A stretch of DNA of 9,795 bases from Pseudomonadota bacterium (GTDB taxonomy: Bacteria > Pseudomonadota > Alphaproteobacteria > Reyranellales > Reyranellaceae): the NCBI GenBank assembly GCA_023416135.1, contig JAEZIF010000241.1:1-9795 (forward strand), written 5' to 3'. Positions 1-6,814 of this stretch are shown here, one piece after another (position 1 is the first letter of the stretch; every line of letters begins with the position of its first letter). The position numbers were made by a program, and so were the translations under genes. The notes under the pieces were generated by a model. That model made no database searches and had not been told where the DNA came from. It was given only the letters and a program-made list of their open reading frames with translations.

Positions 1-621
1 CAGCGCCTGGGCCACGTCGGCGGCGGTGAGGCCGTAGGCGGCGAGCTTCTGTGGGTCGAGCCAGGCGCGCAGCGCGAAGTTCTTGGCGCCCAGCAGCTCG
101 GCGGTCTGCACGCCCTCGACCGACTGCAGCCTGGGCTGCACGACGCGCACCAGGTAGTCGGTGATCTGGTTGGGCGCCAGCTCCTTGCTGTTGAAGCCGA
201 TGTACATGGCGTCGATGGTCTGGCCGACCTTGACGGTCAGCACCGGCTGCTGCGTGCCGTTCGGCAGGCGGTTGAGCACCGAGCTCACCTTGGTGTTGAT
301 CTCGGTCAGCGCCTTGCTCGAATCGTAGTTCAGCCGCAGGTAGACGGTGATGGTGCTGACGCCGCTCTGGCTGGTCGAGGTCATGTAGTCGATGCCGTTG
401 GCCTGGGCGATCGCCTGCTCCAACGGCGTCGTGATGAAGCCCGCGATGACGTCGGGATCGGCGCCGTAATAGGTCGTCGTCACCGTGACCACGGCGTTCT
501 CGGTGCGGGGATACTGCAGCACTGGCAGGGCGCCGATGGCGCGCAGGCCCACGACCAGGATCAACAGGCTGACGACCGACGCCAGCACCGGCCGGCGGAT
601 GAAGATATCGGTGAACTTCAT
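1..621 (-). CDS. RND multidrug efflux permease, N-terminal part (runs off left edge)
   Basis: The first 207 codons of an inner-membrane RND (HAE-1 type) drug/proton antiporter are visible; the frame is still open at base 1. The protein begins MKFTDIFIRRPVLASVVS, the usual RND opening, followed by the first transmembrane helix (about residues 11-30). The first porter-domain segment follows, with the family-typical PLEQAIAQANGIDYMTSTS and ALTEINTKVSSVLNRLP stretches. From memory, the wording is closest to MexI-like pumps. The protein should take substrates from the inner membrane or periplasm and pass them through the adaptor and outer-membrane channel encoded upstream in the same operon. A full member has about 1,000-1,050 residues, so roughly four fifths is missing. 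The ATG at 621 is well supported by the N-terminus, although the Shine-Dalgarno-like AAGGA lies rather far upstream. Substrates cannot be read from the sequence. Confidence 0.95.
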   Translation of the reverse strand, partial: MKFTDIFIRRPVLASVVSLLILVVGLRAIGALPVLQYPRTENAVVTVTTTYYGADPDVIAGFITTPLEQAIAQANGIDYMTSTSQSGVSTITVYLRLNYDSSKALTEINTKVSSVLNRLPNGTQQPVLTVKVGQTIDAMYIGFNSKELAPNQITDYLVRVVQPRLQSVEGVQTAELLGAKNFALRAWLDPQKLAAYGLTAADVAQAL

Positions 622-644
622 GGGGGACTCATTTCCTTGGATTC

Positions 645-731
645 CTCTCCCCCGCCAGGGGGAGAGCCAGGAGAGGGGGAATCGACGTGCGCTGCCCCCT
701 CTCCCAACCTCTCCCCCTAGCGGGGGAGAGG
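645..731. repeat. Cluster of CTCTCCCCC/GGGGGAGAG palindromes between adaptor and permease genes
   Basis: The 141-base gap holds three nested hairpins made of the same word. Bases 645-653 pair with 658-666 (9 bp, loop GCCA). Bases 670-679 pair with 695-704 (10 bp, 15-base loop). Bases 708-717 pair with 722-731 (10 bp, loop TAGC). This looks like a composite of a dispersed palindromic element rather than a terminator: no U-run follows on either strand, and the permease gene downstream still needs transcription. Such hairpins inside an operon could protect RNA ends or reduce expression of the downstream permease; that role is inference. Confidence 0.8.
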
Positions 732-762
732 AGCTTGAGTTGGCGATGCATCGACGCATCCA

Positions 763-1893
763 TCAATTGTCGACGATCTTCGGTGCGGGGTCGTTCTTCG
801 GCACGACGCTGTTGTCGATGACGACGGGCACGCCGTTGCGCAGCTTGACCTGGCCCGATGTGACGACCATGTCGCCCTCGGCCACGCCCTTCAGGATGGC
901 GACCTGGTCGCCGCGCGTGGCGCCGGTCGTCACGAACACCTGCCGCGCCGTGAGCTGCGCCTTGCCGTCGGCGTCCTGGCCCTTTTCGTCGACCAGGTAG
1001 ACCAGCGAGCCGTAGGGATTGTAGCTCACCGCCGTCTGCGGCAGCGTGACCAGGTGCTGGGCGGCGCCGGTCTCGAGCTGCACCGTGGCGAACATGCCGG
1101 GCAACAGCTTCTGGTCGGCGTTGGGCAGCGTGGCGCGCACCTGGATGTTGCGGCTCGCCGTCTCGATCTTGGGATTGATGGCGGTGATCTTCCCCGTGAA
1201 CGTGCGTCCGGGAAAGGCATCGACCTTGGCCTCGACCTTGGCGCCGACGCTGAGCTGCGCCACCGCCTGTTGAGGCAGCAGGAAGTCGACGAAGATCGGA
1301 TCGAGCGACTGCAGGGTGGCGATGACCGAGCCGGCCGAGAGGAACTGGCCGAGATCGACCTGGCGCAGCCCGAGCTTGCCGGCGAACGGCGCACGCAGGG
1401 TCTTCTTGTCGACGATCGCCTTCTGCTGGGCGACCTGTGCCTTGGCATTGCGCAGGTTGGCCTCGTCGTTGTCGACGAGCGCCTGGCTGATCGCCTGTGC
1501 CTTGAACTGCTTGACGTTGCGGTCGTAGGTGATCTGGGCAAGCTGCGCGGTTGCCTCGAGCGACTGCAGCTTGGCGATCTCGTCCTCGACACGCAGGCGA
1601 AGCAGGATCTGGCCGGCCTTCACCTCGTCGCCCGACTGGAACAGGATCTCCTCGCCCACGCCCGGCACTTCCAGCGAGAGGTCGGCGCCGCGCACGGCCC
1701 GCAGGCTGCCGACGGCGTCGATCGTGGGCTGCCAGTCGCTGCTCGTGGCCTTGGCGGCCGACACCGTCTGCGGCGTGTTGGCCATGCCGGCCATGGCTTC
1801 CTTGATCTTGCCGTTGACGAAGCCCTTGAAGCCGAACAGGCCACCCAGGACCGCGCCGACCAGAACCAGCATGATGATCATTCGCTTGATCAT
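763..1893 (-). CDS. RND efflux periplasmic adaptor (membrane fusion protein)
   Basis: A 376-residue membrane fusion protein of the AcrA/MexA superfamily, linking the inner-membrane RND permease to the outer-membrane channel. A single hydrophobic N-terminal segment (about residues 5-25, no lipobox) should anchor it in the inner membrane. Next come the first lipoyl half (about 64-100), an alpha-helical hairpin rich in A, Q and K (about 103-162), and the second lipoyl half opening with TLRAPFAGKLGLRQVDLGQF (about 165-195). Beta-barrel and membrane-proximal domains follow (PGRTFTGKITAINP near 228-241; LLPGMFATVQLE near 263-274). The ATG at 1893 is preceded by an AAGAGG Shine-Dalgarno sequence. 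It lies 92 bases after the channel gene and 141 bases before the permease gene, all on one strand. The length is normal for the family and no defect is visible. Confidence 0.95.
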   Translation of the reverse strand: MIKRMIIMLVLVGAVLGGLFGFKGFVNGKIKEAMAGMANTPQTVSAAKATSSDWQPTIDAVGSLRAVRGADLSLEVPGVGEEILFQSGDEVKAGQILLRLRVEDEIAKLQSLEATAQLAQITYDRNVKQFKAQAISQALVDNDEANLRNAKAQVAQQKAIVDKKTLRAPFAGKLGLRQVDLGQFLSAGSVIATLQSLDPIFVDFLLPQQAVAQLSVGAKVEAKVDAFPGRTFTGKITAINPKIETASRNIQVRATLPNADQKLLPGMFATVQLETGAAQHLVTLPQTAVSYNPYGSLVYLVDEKGQDADGKAQLTARQVFVTTGATRGDQVAILKGVAEGDMVVTSGQVKLRNGVPVVIDNSVVPKNDPAPKIVDN

Positions 1894-1923
1894 TGGACGC
1901 CTCTTGGACTGAAGTTCGTTGCT

Positions 1924-1958
1924 GCTGGGACCGCGCGACTCCGTGGCGCGATCCCAGC
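1924..1958. repeat. REP-like palindrome, copy A, between channel and adaptor genes
   Basis: Bases 1924-1930 (GCTGGGA) pair with 1952-1958 (TCCCAGC), and 1932-1936 pair with 1946-1950 inside them, giving an imperfect GC-rich hairpin. The core CGCGCGACTCCGTGGCGCG resembles the palindromes at 5594-5619 and 7851-7914. It occupies the 92-base gap between the outer-membrane channel gene and the adaptor gene. It is not followed by a U-run, so it is more likely a dispersed repeat or RNA-stabilising hairpin than a terminator. Confidence 0.65.
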
Positions 1959-1985
1959 GATGAGATGCTGCATGATCGGCCCGCC

Positions 1986-3527
1986 CTAGCGCGCGGCTCG
2001 CGGCAGAACCCTGATGTCCTGTACGGGCGGCAGGGCGAAGTAGCCGGGCTTGCCCAAAGATTTCGGATCGACGTCCGTGCGGTTCCACCAGCCGCCGCCC
2101 AGCGCCTGGAACAGCGCGGCGGTGTCGGCGTAGCGCGCCGCCTGCGCCTTCAGGCGGTTGATGACCGCCGTCTGATAGGTCTGCTGGGCGTTGAGCAGGA
2201 TCAGGTAGCTGACGGCGCCCAGCTGGTACTGCTGCTCGGAGAGCCGAAGGCTCGCGGCCGCCGTCTGCTCGGCCTCGACCTGGGCGCGCAACGCGTCGGC
2301 GTCGGCCTGCAGTGCGCGCAGGGCGTTGGCGACGTCCTGAAAGGCCGACAGCACGGTGCCCTTGTACAGCGCGGCCGCCCGCTCGTAGGCCGCGATCGCT
2401 GCCTTGCGCTGATGGTCCAGTCGGGCGCCGTCGAGGATCGTCTGGGCGATGCCGAGCCCGATGCTCCAGATGCCCGCGCCCGGCACGATCAGCGAGCTGA
2501 TGCCGCCCGACGCGAAACCCAGCGCGCCGGTGATGGTGAACTGCGGCATCTGGTTGGCGACGGCGACACCGATGTCGGCGCTGGCCGAATGCAGCTGCGC
2601 TTCGGCTGCGCGCACATCCGGTCGCTGCTCGACGAGCTGCGACGGCAAGCTGACGGGCAGGTCCCGCGGCAGCTTGAGCTTGGAAAGGTCGAAGCTCTCG
2701 CCACGGTCCTGGTCCGGCGAGCGGCCGACCAGCCGCATGAGCTGGTTGCGCTCCTGCGCGAGCTGCTTCTGCAGCGGCGGCAGCGTGGCGCGGGTCTGGG
2801 TGACGGTCGCTTCCTGCGCCAGCACGTCGGCGCGCGAAGCGCCGGCGAGATCGAACTGGCGACGCACCACGGTGAGCGAGTTCTCGAGGATGCGGATGAT
2901 GTCCTGGGTGGCATTGATCTGCGCCTGCAGCGAGGCGAGGCTGATCGCCGAGACCACGACGTTTGAGGTGAGCGAGAGGTACGTCGCCTCGAGCTGGAAG
3001 CGTTGCACTTCGGCCAGCGCCTCCCTCGATTCGACCTGGCGACGCACGCCGCCGAACACGTCGGGCGAATAGGCGATGTTGAGCGAGGCCGTGGTGACGC
3101 CGTACATCACCGCCGAACCGCTCTGGCCTTGCGATGCCGGCGAGGCGAGCTGCTGCTGGCCCTGGCCGTTGCCCGAGATCGTCGGGAACAGCGAGCCCTG
3201 CTGGGCATAGAAGTTCTCGCGCGCCTGGCGCAGCGCGGCCTGGGCCGCGTCGATGTCGGGATTGGCCCGCAAGGCTTCCCTGACCAGGACGTCGAGCTGC
3301 GGCGAATGGAAAAGCGTCCACCATTCGCCGGGGATGTCCATGGAGGGCACGAAGGTCTGCGCCTCGCGGCCGGGGCCGCTGCCGGCGGCGCTGGTCCGCG
3401 GCGCCAGGGATTCGGCTGTGTAGCTGGTTGCCGCGGGCTTGGCGGGCCGCTCGAAGTCGGGTCCGGAGCTGCAGCCGGCGAGCAGAGCGGCCGTAGAGGC
3501 GACGAGGAAAGGCGAACGCATACGCAT
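1986..3527 (-). CDS. Outer-membrane efflux channel lipoprotein, NodT/OprM family
   Basis: A 513-residue TolC-superfamily protein that forms the outer-membrane exit duct of the tripartite pump. The N-terminus is a lipoprotein signal: MRMRSPFLVASTAALLAGC, lipobox LAGC with the acylated cysteine at residue 19, then SSGPDFERP, the usual start of mature NodT/OprM-type channels. Two repeated outer-membrane efflux halves follow, rich in long alpha-helical stretches. Examples are DIDAAQAALRQARENFYAQQ and QRPDVRAAEAQLHSASADIG; the LVEQRPDVRAAEAQL wording marks the second half of the family. The ATG at 3527 is preferred over the ATG two codons later because GAGGG sits 6 bases upstream. Only 19 bases separate it from the repressor stop codon, so both are probably on one transcript. 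The length is slightly above the usual 460-500 residues. Confidence 0.95.
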   Translation of the reverse strand: MRMRSPFLVASTAALLAGCSSGPDFERPAKPAATSYTAESLAPRTSAAGSGPGREAQTFVPSMDIPGEWWTLFHSPQLDVLVREALRANPDIDAAQAALRQARENFYAQQGSLFPTISGNGQGQQQLASPASQGQSGSAVMYGVTTASLNIAYSPDVFGGVRRQVESREALAEVQRFQLEATYLSLTSNVVVSAISLASLQAQINATQDIIRILENSLTVVRRQFDLAGASRADVLAQEATVTQTRATLPPLQKQLAQERNQLMRLVGRSPDQDRGESFDLSKLKLPRDLPVSLPSQLVEQRPDVRAAEAQLHSASADIGVAVANQMPQFTITGALGFASGGISSLIVPGAGIWSIGLGIAQTILDGARLDHQRKAAIAAYERAAALYKGTVLSAFQDVANALRALQADADALRAQVEAEQTAAASLRLSEQQYQLGAVSYLILLNAQQTYQTAVINRLKAQAARYADTAALFQALGGGWWNRTDVDPKSLGKPGYFALPPVQDIRVLPRAAR

Positions 3528-3546
3528 ACTGAACCCTCGGCAAAAA

Positions 3547-4296
3547 CTACTTGGCGGAGGTGGCGATCGAACGGCAGACGGCCTCGGTTTGCTCGCGCAC
3601 CACGAGGCGCATCAGGCGCACGCTTTCCGTATCGAGTCCGCCGCCGGGCAGGACGGGTCGCTTGTGGTTGTTGCAGAAGATGACCACCTGCCCGATCAGT
3701 GCCAGCGTGCGGACCGTCATCTCCGGGTCGGTGCCGGGCTTGCCGTGCAAACGGCTCACCAGGGCGAGGCAGGGATTGAAGATCTGCTGCATGCCGTTTT
3801 CGTGGAGAATGTCGAGGCCGGGGCTCTCCTCGATCTCGGCGCGGGCGAAGATGAGGCGCCGGCTCGCGACATGCGGGCCGCTGGTCACCAGCACGACGAA
3901 GGTCTCGAGCATCTCCCCGAGCAGCGCGATCAGTTCCTCGCGCGGTGTGGCGGCGGCCTCGAGGGCGGCATGCACGCGCTCCAGCACCGGGCTCATGTGC
4001 CGGTCGGTGTCGGCGGTGATGTCGTGGATGATGGCCCGGTAGAGGCCTTCCTTGTTGCCGAAATAGTATTGGATGGCCGGCAGGTTCACGACGGCCCCCT
4101 CGGCGATCTGGCGCGTGCTCGTGCCCTCGTAGCCATGGGCGGCGAACAGATGGAGCGCCGCTTCGAGGATGCGTCGGCGCGTGTCCTCGCCTCGAGCTTG
4201 AACGGCCGGACGGCTTCGGAGGGGGGCTTTGGTATCGATGATGGACCGCCGGGCTGCTTCGCCGACGATATGATATCGATCGATATTATATGTCAA
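3547..4296 (-). CDS. TetR-family repressor with CecR-type C-terminal domain
   Basis: A 249-residue regulator. Residues about 38-85 are a TetR helix-turn-helix (TRRRILEAALHLFAAHGYEG, then TSTRQIAEGAVVNLPAIQYY and FGNKEGLYRAII). The IQYYFGNKEGLY wording and the long C-terminal half with MQQIFNPCLALVSRLHG match the CecR (YbiH, former DUF1956) group. As the promoter-proximal gene of the efflux operon, it probably binds the palindromes at 4269-4310 and represses itself and the pump until a ligand binds. The only in-frame start is TTG at 4296. From 4293 to about 4190 I found no ATG, GTG or TTG in any minus-strand frame. No Shine-Dalgarno sequence precedes the TTG. The first 34 or so residues are unlike the family core and may partly be untranslated. 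Function as a TetR protein is firm; its exact start is not. Confidence 0.88.
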   Translation of the reverse strand: MTYNIDRYHIVGEAARRSIIDTKAPLRSRPAVQARGEDTRRRILEAALHLFAAHGYEGTSTRQIAEGAVVNLPAIQYYFGNKEGLYRAIIHDITADTDRHMSPVLERVHAALEAAATPREELIALLGEMLETFVVLVTSGPHVASRRLIFARAEIEESPGLDILHENGMQQIFNPCLALVSRLHGKPGTDPEMTVRTLALIGQVVIFCNNHKRPVLPGGGLDTESVRLMRLVVREQTEAVCRSIATSAK

Positions 4297-4310
4297 TCGA
4301 TAGATATTAT
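4269..4310. promoter_or_regulatory. Likely TetR operator: AT-rich palindrome plus a copy 21 bp away
   Basis: Bases 4273-4286 (ATATCGATCGATAT) are a perfect 14-bp palindrome, extendable to 22 bp (4269-4290) with one mismatched pair. Bases 4275-4289 recur at 4296-4310 with one change in 15, exactly 21 bp or two helical turns away. The second site is a much poorer palindrome. The block is strikingly AT-rich beside GC-rich genes and sits at the 5' end of the TetR gene, where autoregulatory operators normally lie. On the minus strand it also contains the strings TTGACA and TATAAT, but directly abutting, not at promoter spacing. Operator function is inferred from position and symmetry. Confidence 0.7.
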
Positions 4311-4329
4311 TTCGCCACGTGCGTATTCC

Positions 4330-4346
4330 CCTGTCGGCCCGACAGG
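4330..4346 (-). terminator. Possible hairpin terminator after rnhB
   Basis: Bases 4330-4336 (CCTGTCG) pair with 4340-4346 (CGACAGG) around a three-base loop, starting 8 bases after the rnhB stop codon in the direction of transcription. No U-run follows, so intrinsic termination is doubtful. It may instead be an RNA 3'-end hairpin separating rnhB from the efflux operon. Confidence 0.35.
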
Positions 4347-4354
4347 AGCGTGCT

Positions 4355-5014
4355 TCAGTCGGCGGTCACCGGCTCTTCAAGAGGCAATGGCGGTTCGAGC
4401 AGGCGCAGGACCGGTGCGAAGGTCCGACGGTGGTGGGCGGTTGGTCCGAGCCGGTTGAGCGCCGCCAGATGGTCGGGACTGCGGTAGCCGACATTGGTCT
4501 CCCAGCCGTAGCCGGGGAACGAGGCTGCCAGACCGCGCATGTAGCGGTCGCGCGTCACCTTGGCGATGATCGAGGCGGCGGCAATGGAATAGGAGCGCGC
4601 GTCGCCGCCGACGATGGTCTCGGCGCGACAGCCCAGCTCGGGCGGCACGCGGTTGCCGTCGATCAGCACCAGGTCGGGCTGCTCGGCCAGCCCCTGCAGG
4701 GCGCGGCGCATGGCGAGAAAGGTCGCCTGCAGGATGTTGACGGCATCGATCTCCTCGACGCTCGCCTCGCCCACGGCGTAGCGCACGATGCCGGAGTCGA
4801 CCATGGCGGCGTAGGCTTCCTCGCGTTGCTCAAGCGTCAGCTTCTTGGAATCGTCGATCAGCCGCAAAAGCTTGCGCTTGGCGACGGCACGGTCGATGAC
4901 GGCGACGGCAGCGACCACCGGGCCGGCCAAGGGCCCGCGCCCGACCTCGTCGATGCCGGCGATGCGGACGGCTCCGGCCTCGGTGCAACGCTTTTCGTGG
5001 CGGAAGCTCGGCAT
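4355..5014 (-). CDS. rnhB: Ribonuclease HII
   Basis: A 219-residue RNase HII, which cuts the RNA strand of RNA-DNA hybrids. It is mainly responsible for incising 5' of single ribonucleotides misincorporated into DNA, the first step of ribonucleotide excision repair. Family motifs are clear: [20 protein letters not shown]-like opening with catalytic D22 and E23 and the GRG substrate-reading motif at 25-27; DDSKKLT at 54-60; D119 in LVLIDGN; and D138 in [20 protein letters not shown], followed by RDRYM. The C-terminus [20 protein letters not shown] is also typical. The ATG at 5014 places the catalytic DE at the expected distance from the N-terminus, and a GGGGG stretch lies just upstream. The reading frame stays open to 5434, but that part is antisense to the neighbouring gene. 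Length and motifs indicate an intact enzyme. Confidence 0.97.
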   Translation of the reverse strand: [219 protein letters not shown]

Positions 5015-5044
5015 ACCCCCAGACCGGTTCTGTAGAGTGCGGCG

Positions 5045-5587
5045 ATGCCGCTGATCGCCGACATCATTGCGCAGGACCCTGTGGGCATGAAACAGCTTCG
5101 TGCGGCGCGCACGGTCGGCCTGCCCGACTGGTGCATTGCTGCGGGCTTCGTGCGCAATCGGGTCTGGGATCACCTGCACGGCATCTCCCCGCCCCGCGAG
5201 CCGGCCGACATCGACGTCCTGTACTACGACGCGGACGATCTCTCGAAAGAGCGCGAGGCCGAGTACGAGAAGCGGCTCGACGCGCTGCTGCCCGGCCTGC
5301 CCTGGCAGGTGCGCAACCAGGCCCGCATGCACGTCTGGAAGGGCCTGCCGCAGCACCGCGACACGGCCAATTCCATGGTCTACTGGCTGGAGACGGTGAC
5401 GGCGGTCGGCGTGCGGCTGGAAGTGGACGACCACCTGACGGTGATCGCGCCGCTCGGCACCGACGACCTTTTAGGCCTGCGCTGCCGGCCGACAGCGTTC
5501 GGCGTCACGCGCCGCGACGAATATGAGGCACGCATCGCCGCCAAGCGCTGGCGCGAGCTCTGGCCGAAGGTGAGGTTCTTGGATTGA
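5045..5587 (+). CDS. Nucleotidyltransferase-family protein (DUF925/NTP_transf_6 type)
   Basis: A 180-residue protein of the nucleotidyltransferase-like family COG3575. Visible signatures are AAGFVRNRVWDHLHG (about residues 32-46) and the acidic pair DIDVLYYD (D55, D57), which by analogy with nucleotidyltransferase folds would bind metal. Further on are an arginine/tryptophan-rich stretch WQVRNQARMHVWKG and the conserved TANSMVYWLETVTAVGVRL. The substrate is unknown for the family, so only the fold-level call is safe. The start is ATG at 5045. A second ATG at 5087 (MKQLRAARTVGLPDWC) is possible, but the family usually has a few residues before this helix. The gene diverges from rnhB with 30 bases between start codons, so any promoter must overlap the rnhB 5' end. 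It ends inside a hairpin shared with the convergent radical SAM gene. Confidence 0.88.
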   Translation: MPLIADIIAQDPVGMKQLRAARTVGLPDWCIAAGFVRNRVWDHLHGISPPREPADIDVLYYDADDLSKEREAEYEKRLDALLPGLPWQVRNQARMHVWKGLPQHRDTANSMVYWLETVTAVGVRLEVDDHLTVIAPLGTDDLLGLRCRPTAFGVTRRDEYEARIAAKRWRELWPKVRFLD

Positions 5588-5626
5588 TGCCGCGGGCGCG
5601 CCACTCCTGGGGCGCGCCCCAGCATC
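5586..5626. terminator. Bidirectional hairpin between convergent genes; REP-like copy B
   Basis: Bases 5594-5602 (GGGCGCGCC) pair perfectly with 5611-5619 around an 8-base loop. Outside a small internal loop, GATGC (5586-5590) pairs with GCATC (5622-5626). The stop codons of both convergent genes (5585-5587 plus, 5625-5627 minus) fall in the outer stem, so one structure closes both transcripts. There is no U-run. The string GGCGCGCCCC-(A/G)-GCATCA recurs at 7907-7923 and the loop carries ACTCC as in copies A and C, so this is also counted with the REP-like family. Confidence 0.6.
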
Positions 5627-6779
5627 AGAGGAGCTTCATCTGCCGCGCGTCGCGTTTGGCGTCGACCAGGGCGGTGCGGGCCGCCTCGGGCACCCGGAAG
5701 CGCAAGGTGTCGAGGCGGTAGCGGATCTTGTTCAGGCCGAGCCGCTTCACCGCGGCGCCGAAGCGGGCGCTCAGAAGCTCGGCGATCGGGCCCTCACCCT
5801 TCATGCGCTGGCCGAAGCCCGACTGGTAGAGCGCGCCGCCGCGGATCTGGCGGATCAGCGACAGCACCCGCTCGGCGCGGTCGGGCCGGTGCTGGCGCAG
5901 CCATTCCTCGAACAGCTCCTTGATCTCGAGCGGCAGGCGCAGGACGACGAAGCCGGCACGCGTGGCGCCGGCCTCGGCGGCAGCCTCGAGGATCGCTTCC
6001 ATCTCGTGGTCGTTCAGCCCCGGAATCATCGGCGCGGTCATGACGCCCACCGGCACGCCGGCGGCGGCCAGCGCGCGGATGGCGTCCAGCCGTCGATGCG
6101 GTGCCGAGGCGCGCGGCTCCATGGTGCGCGCGAGGTCCTTGTCGAGCGTAGTCACCGACAGGAACACCTCGGCGAGATTGCGCCTGGCCATGTCGGCCAG
6201 GATGTCGATGTCGCGCGTCACCATGTGGTTCTTGGTGACGATGCCAACCGGATTGTTGAAGTCGCTCAGCACGCGCAGGATCTGGCGCGTGATCTTGAGC
6301 TCGCGTTCGACCGGCTGGTAGGGATCGGTGTTGGTGCCCATGGCCACGACGTCGGGCCGATACTTGGGAGAAGCGAGCTCGGCGGTTAGCAGCTTCGCCG
6401 CGTCGGGCTTGAACAGGATCCTGGTCTCGAAGTCGAGGCCGGGCGACAGGCCGAGATAGGCATGCGTCGGGCGCGCGAAGCAATAGATGCAGCCGTGCTC
6501 GCAGCCGCGATAGGGATTGATAGAGCGGTCGAACGGCACGTCGGGCGAGGTGTTGCGCGCGAGGATGGTGCGCGTGGCGTCGCGCGTCAGCGTCGTGCGC
6601 AGCGGCGGCAGCTCGTCGTCCTCGGACGCGGCCGACGTTTCGGTCTCCCAGCCGTCGGTCGTGCGAATTCGCTTCTCGCTGTCGAAGCGGCTCGACTCGT
6701 TGGAGAGCGCGCCGCGGCCGTGATGCACCGGCTCGGCGATCGCATCGTCTGGGTAGTCAGGAGGATTCTTGGGCCTCAT
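5625..6779 (-). CDS. PA0069-family radical SAM protein
   Basis: A 384-residue radical SAM protein related to spore photoproduct lyase-like COG1533. The cluster-binding motif CEHGCIYC gives C93, C97 and C100 (CX3CX2C) for a 4Fe-4S cluster that cleaves S-adenosylmethionine. Family-typical flanks are HHGRGALSN (about 19-27), FDRSINPYRGCEHGCIYCFA, VAMGTNTDPYQPVE, IVTKNHMVTRDIDIL, and LSVTTLDKDLARTMEPRAS. The substrate of this family is not known to me. ATG 6779 is chosen because it opens the conserved protein. An alternative ATG at 6827 adds 16 residues and overlaps the upstream phosphotransferase stop codon. Neither has a convincing Shine-Dalgarno sequence, and the overlap option would imply translational coupling. 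The gene probably belongs to a minus-strand unit with the phosphotransferase gene 35 bases upstream. The protein appears intact. Confidence 0.93.
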   Translation of the reverse strand: MRPKNPPDYPDDAIAEPVHHGRGALSNESSRFDSEKRIRTTDGWETETSAASEDDELPPLRTTLTRDATRTILARNTSPDVPFDRSINPYRGCEHGCIYCFARPTHAYLGLSPGLDFETRILFKPDAAKLLTAELASPKYRPDVVAMGTNTDPYQPVERELKITRQILRVLSDFNNPVGIVTKNHMVTRDIDILADMARRNLAEVFLSVTTLDKDLARTMEPRASAPHRRLDAIRALAAAGVPVGVMTAPMIPGLNDHEMEAILEAAAEAGATRAGFVVLRLPLEIKELFEEWLRQHRPDRAERVLSLIRQIRGGALYQSGFGQRMKGEGPIAELLSARFGAAVKRLGLNKIRYRLDTLRFRVPEAARTALVDAKRDARQMKLL

Positions 6780-6814
6780 GGTGAGGCCGACTTTGAGAAC
6801 AAACAGGGAACGCG

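Noticed and set aside
1894..3543. Minus-strand open frame that extends the adaptor protein upstream to 926 residues
   Set aside because: The added part is an arginine/alanine-rich shadow of the outer-membrane channel gene in another frame; the adaptor has its own ATG and Shine-Dalgarno sequence at 1893.
4285..4296. TTGACA next to TATAAT read as a perfect sigma-70 promoter
   Set aside because: The two words abut with no 16-18 base spacer, so they cannot serve together; each alone has a poor partner.
1054..4458. Long plus-strand frames opposite the efflux operon (for example 1054-1989, 1893-2966, 3439-4458)
   Set aside because: They are antisense to well-identified genes, show no family motifs, and are expected from high third-position GC.
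5015..5434. N-terminal extension of RNase HII to 359 residues
   Set aside because: The extension is antisense to the nucleotidyltransferase gene, and the conserved RNase HII opening fits ATG 5014.
5794..6483. 229-residue minus-strand frame inside the radical SAM gene
   Set aside because: It is a frame-shifted shadow of the radical SAM gene with low-complexity composition.
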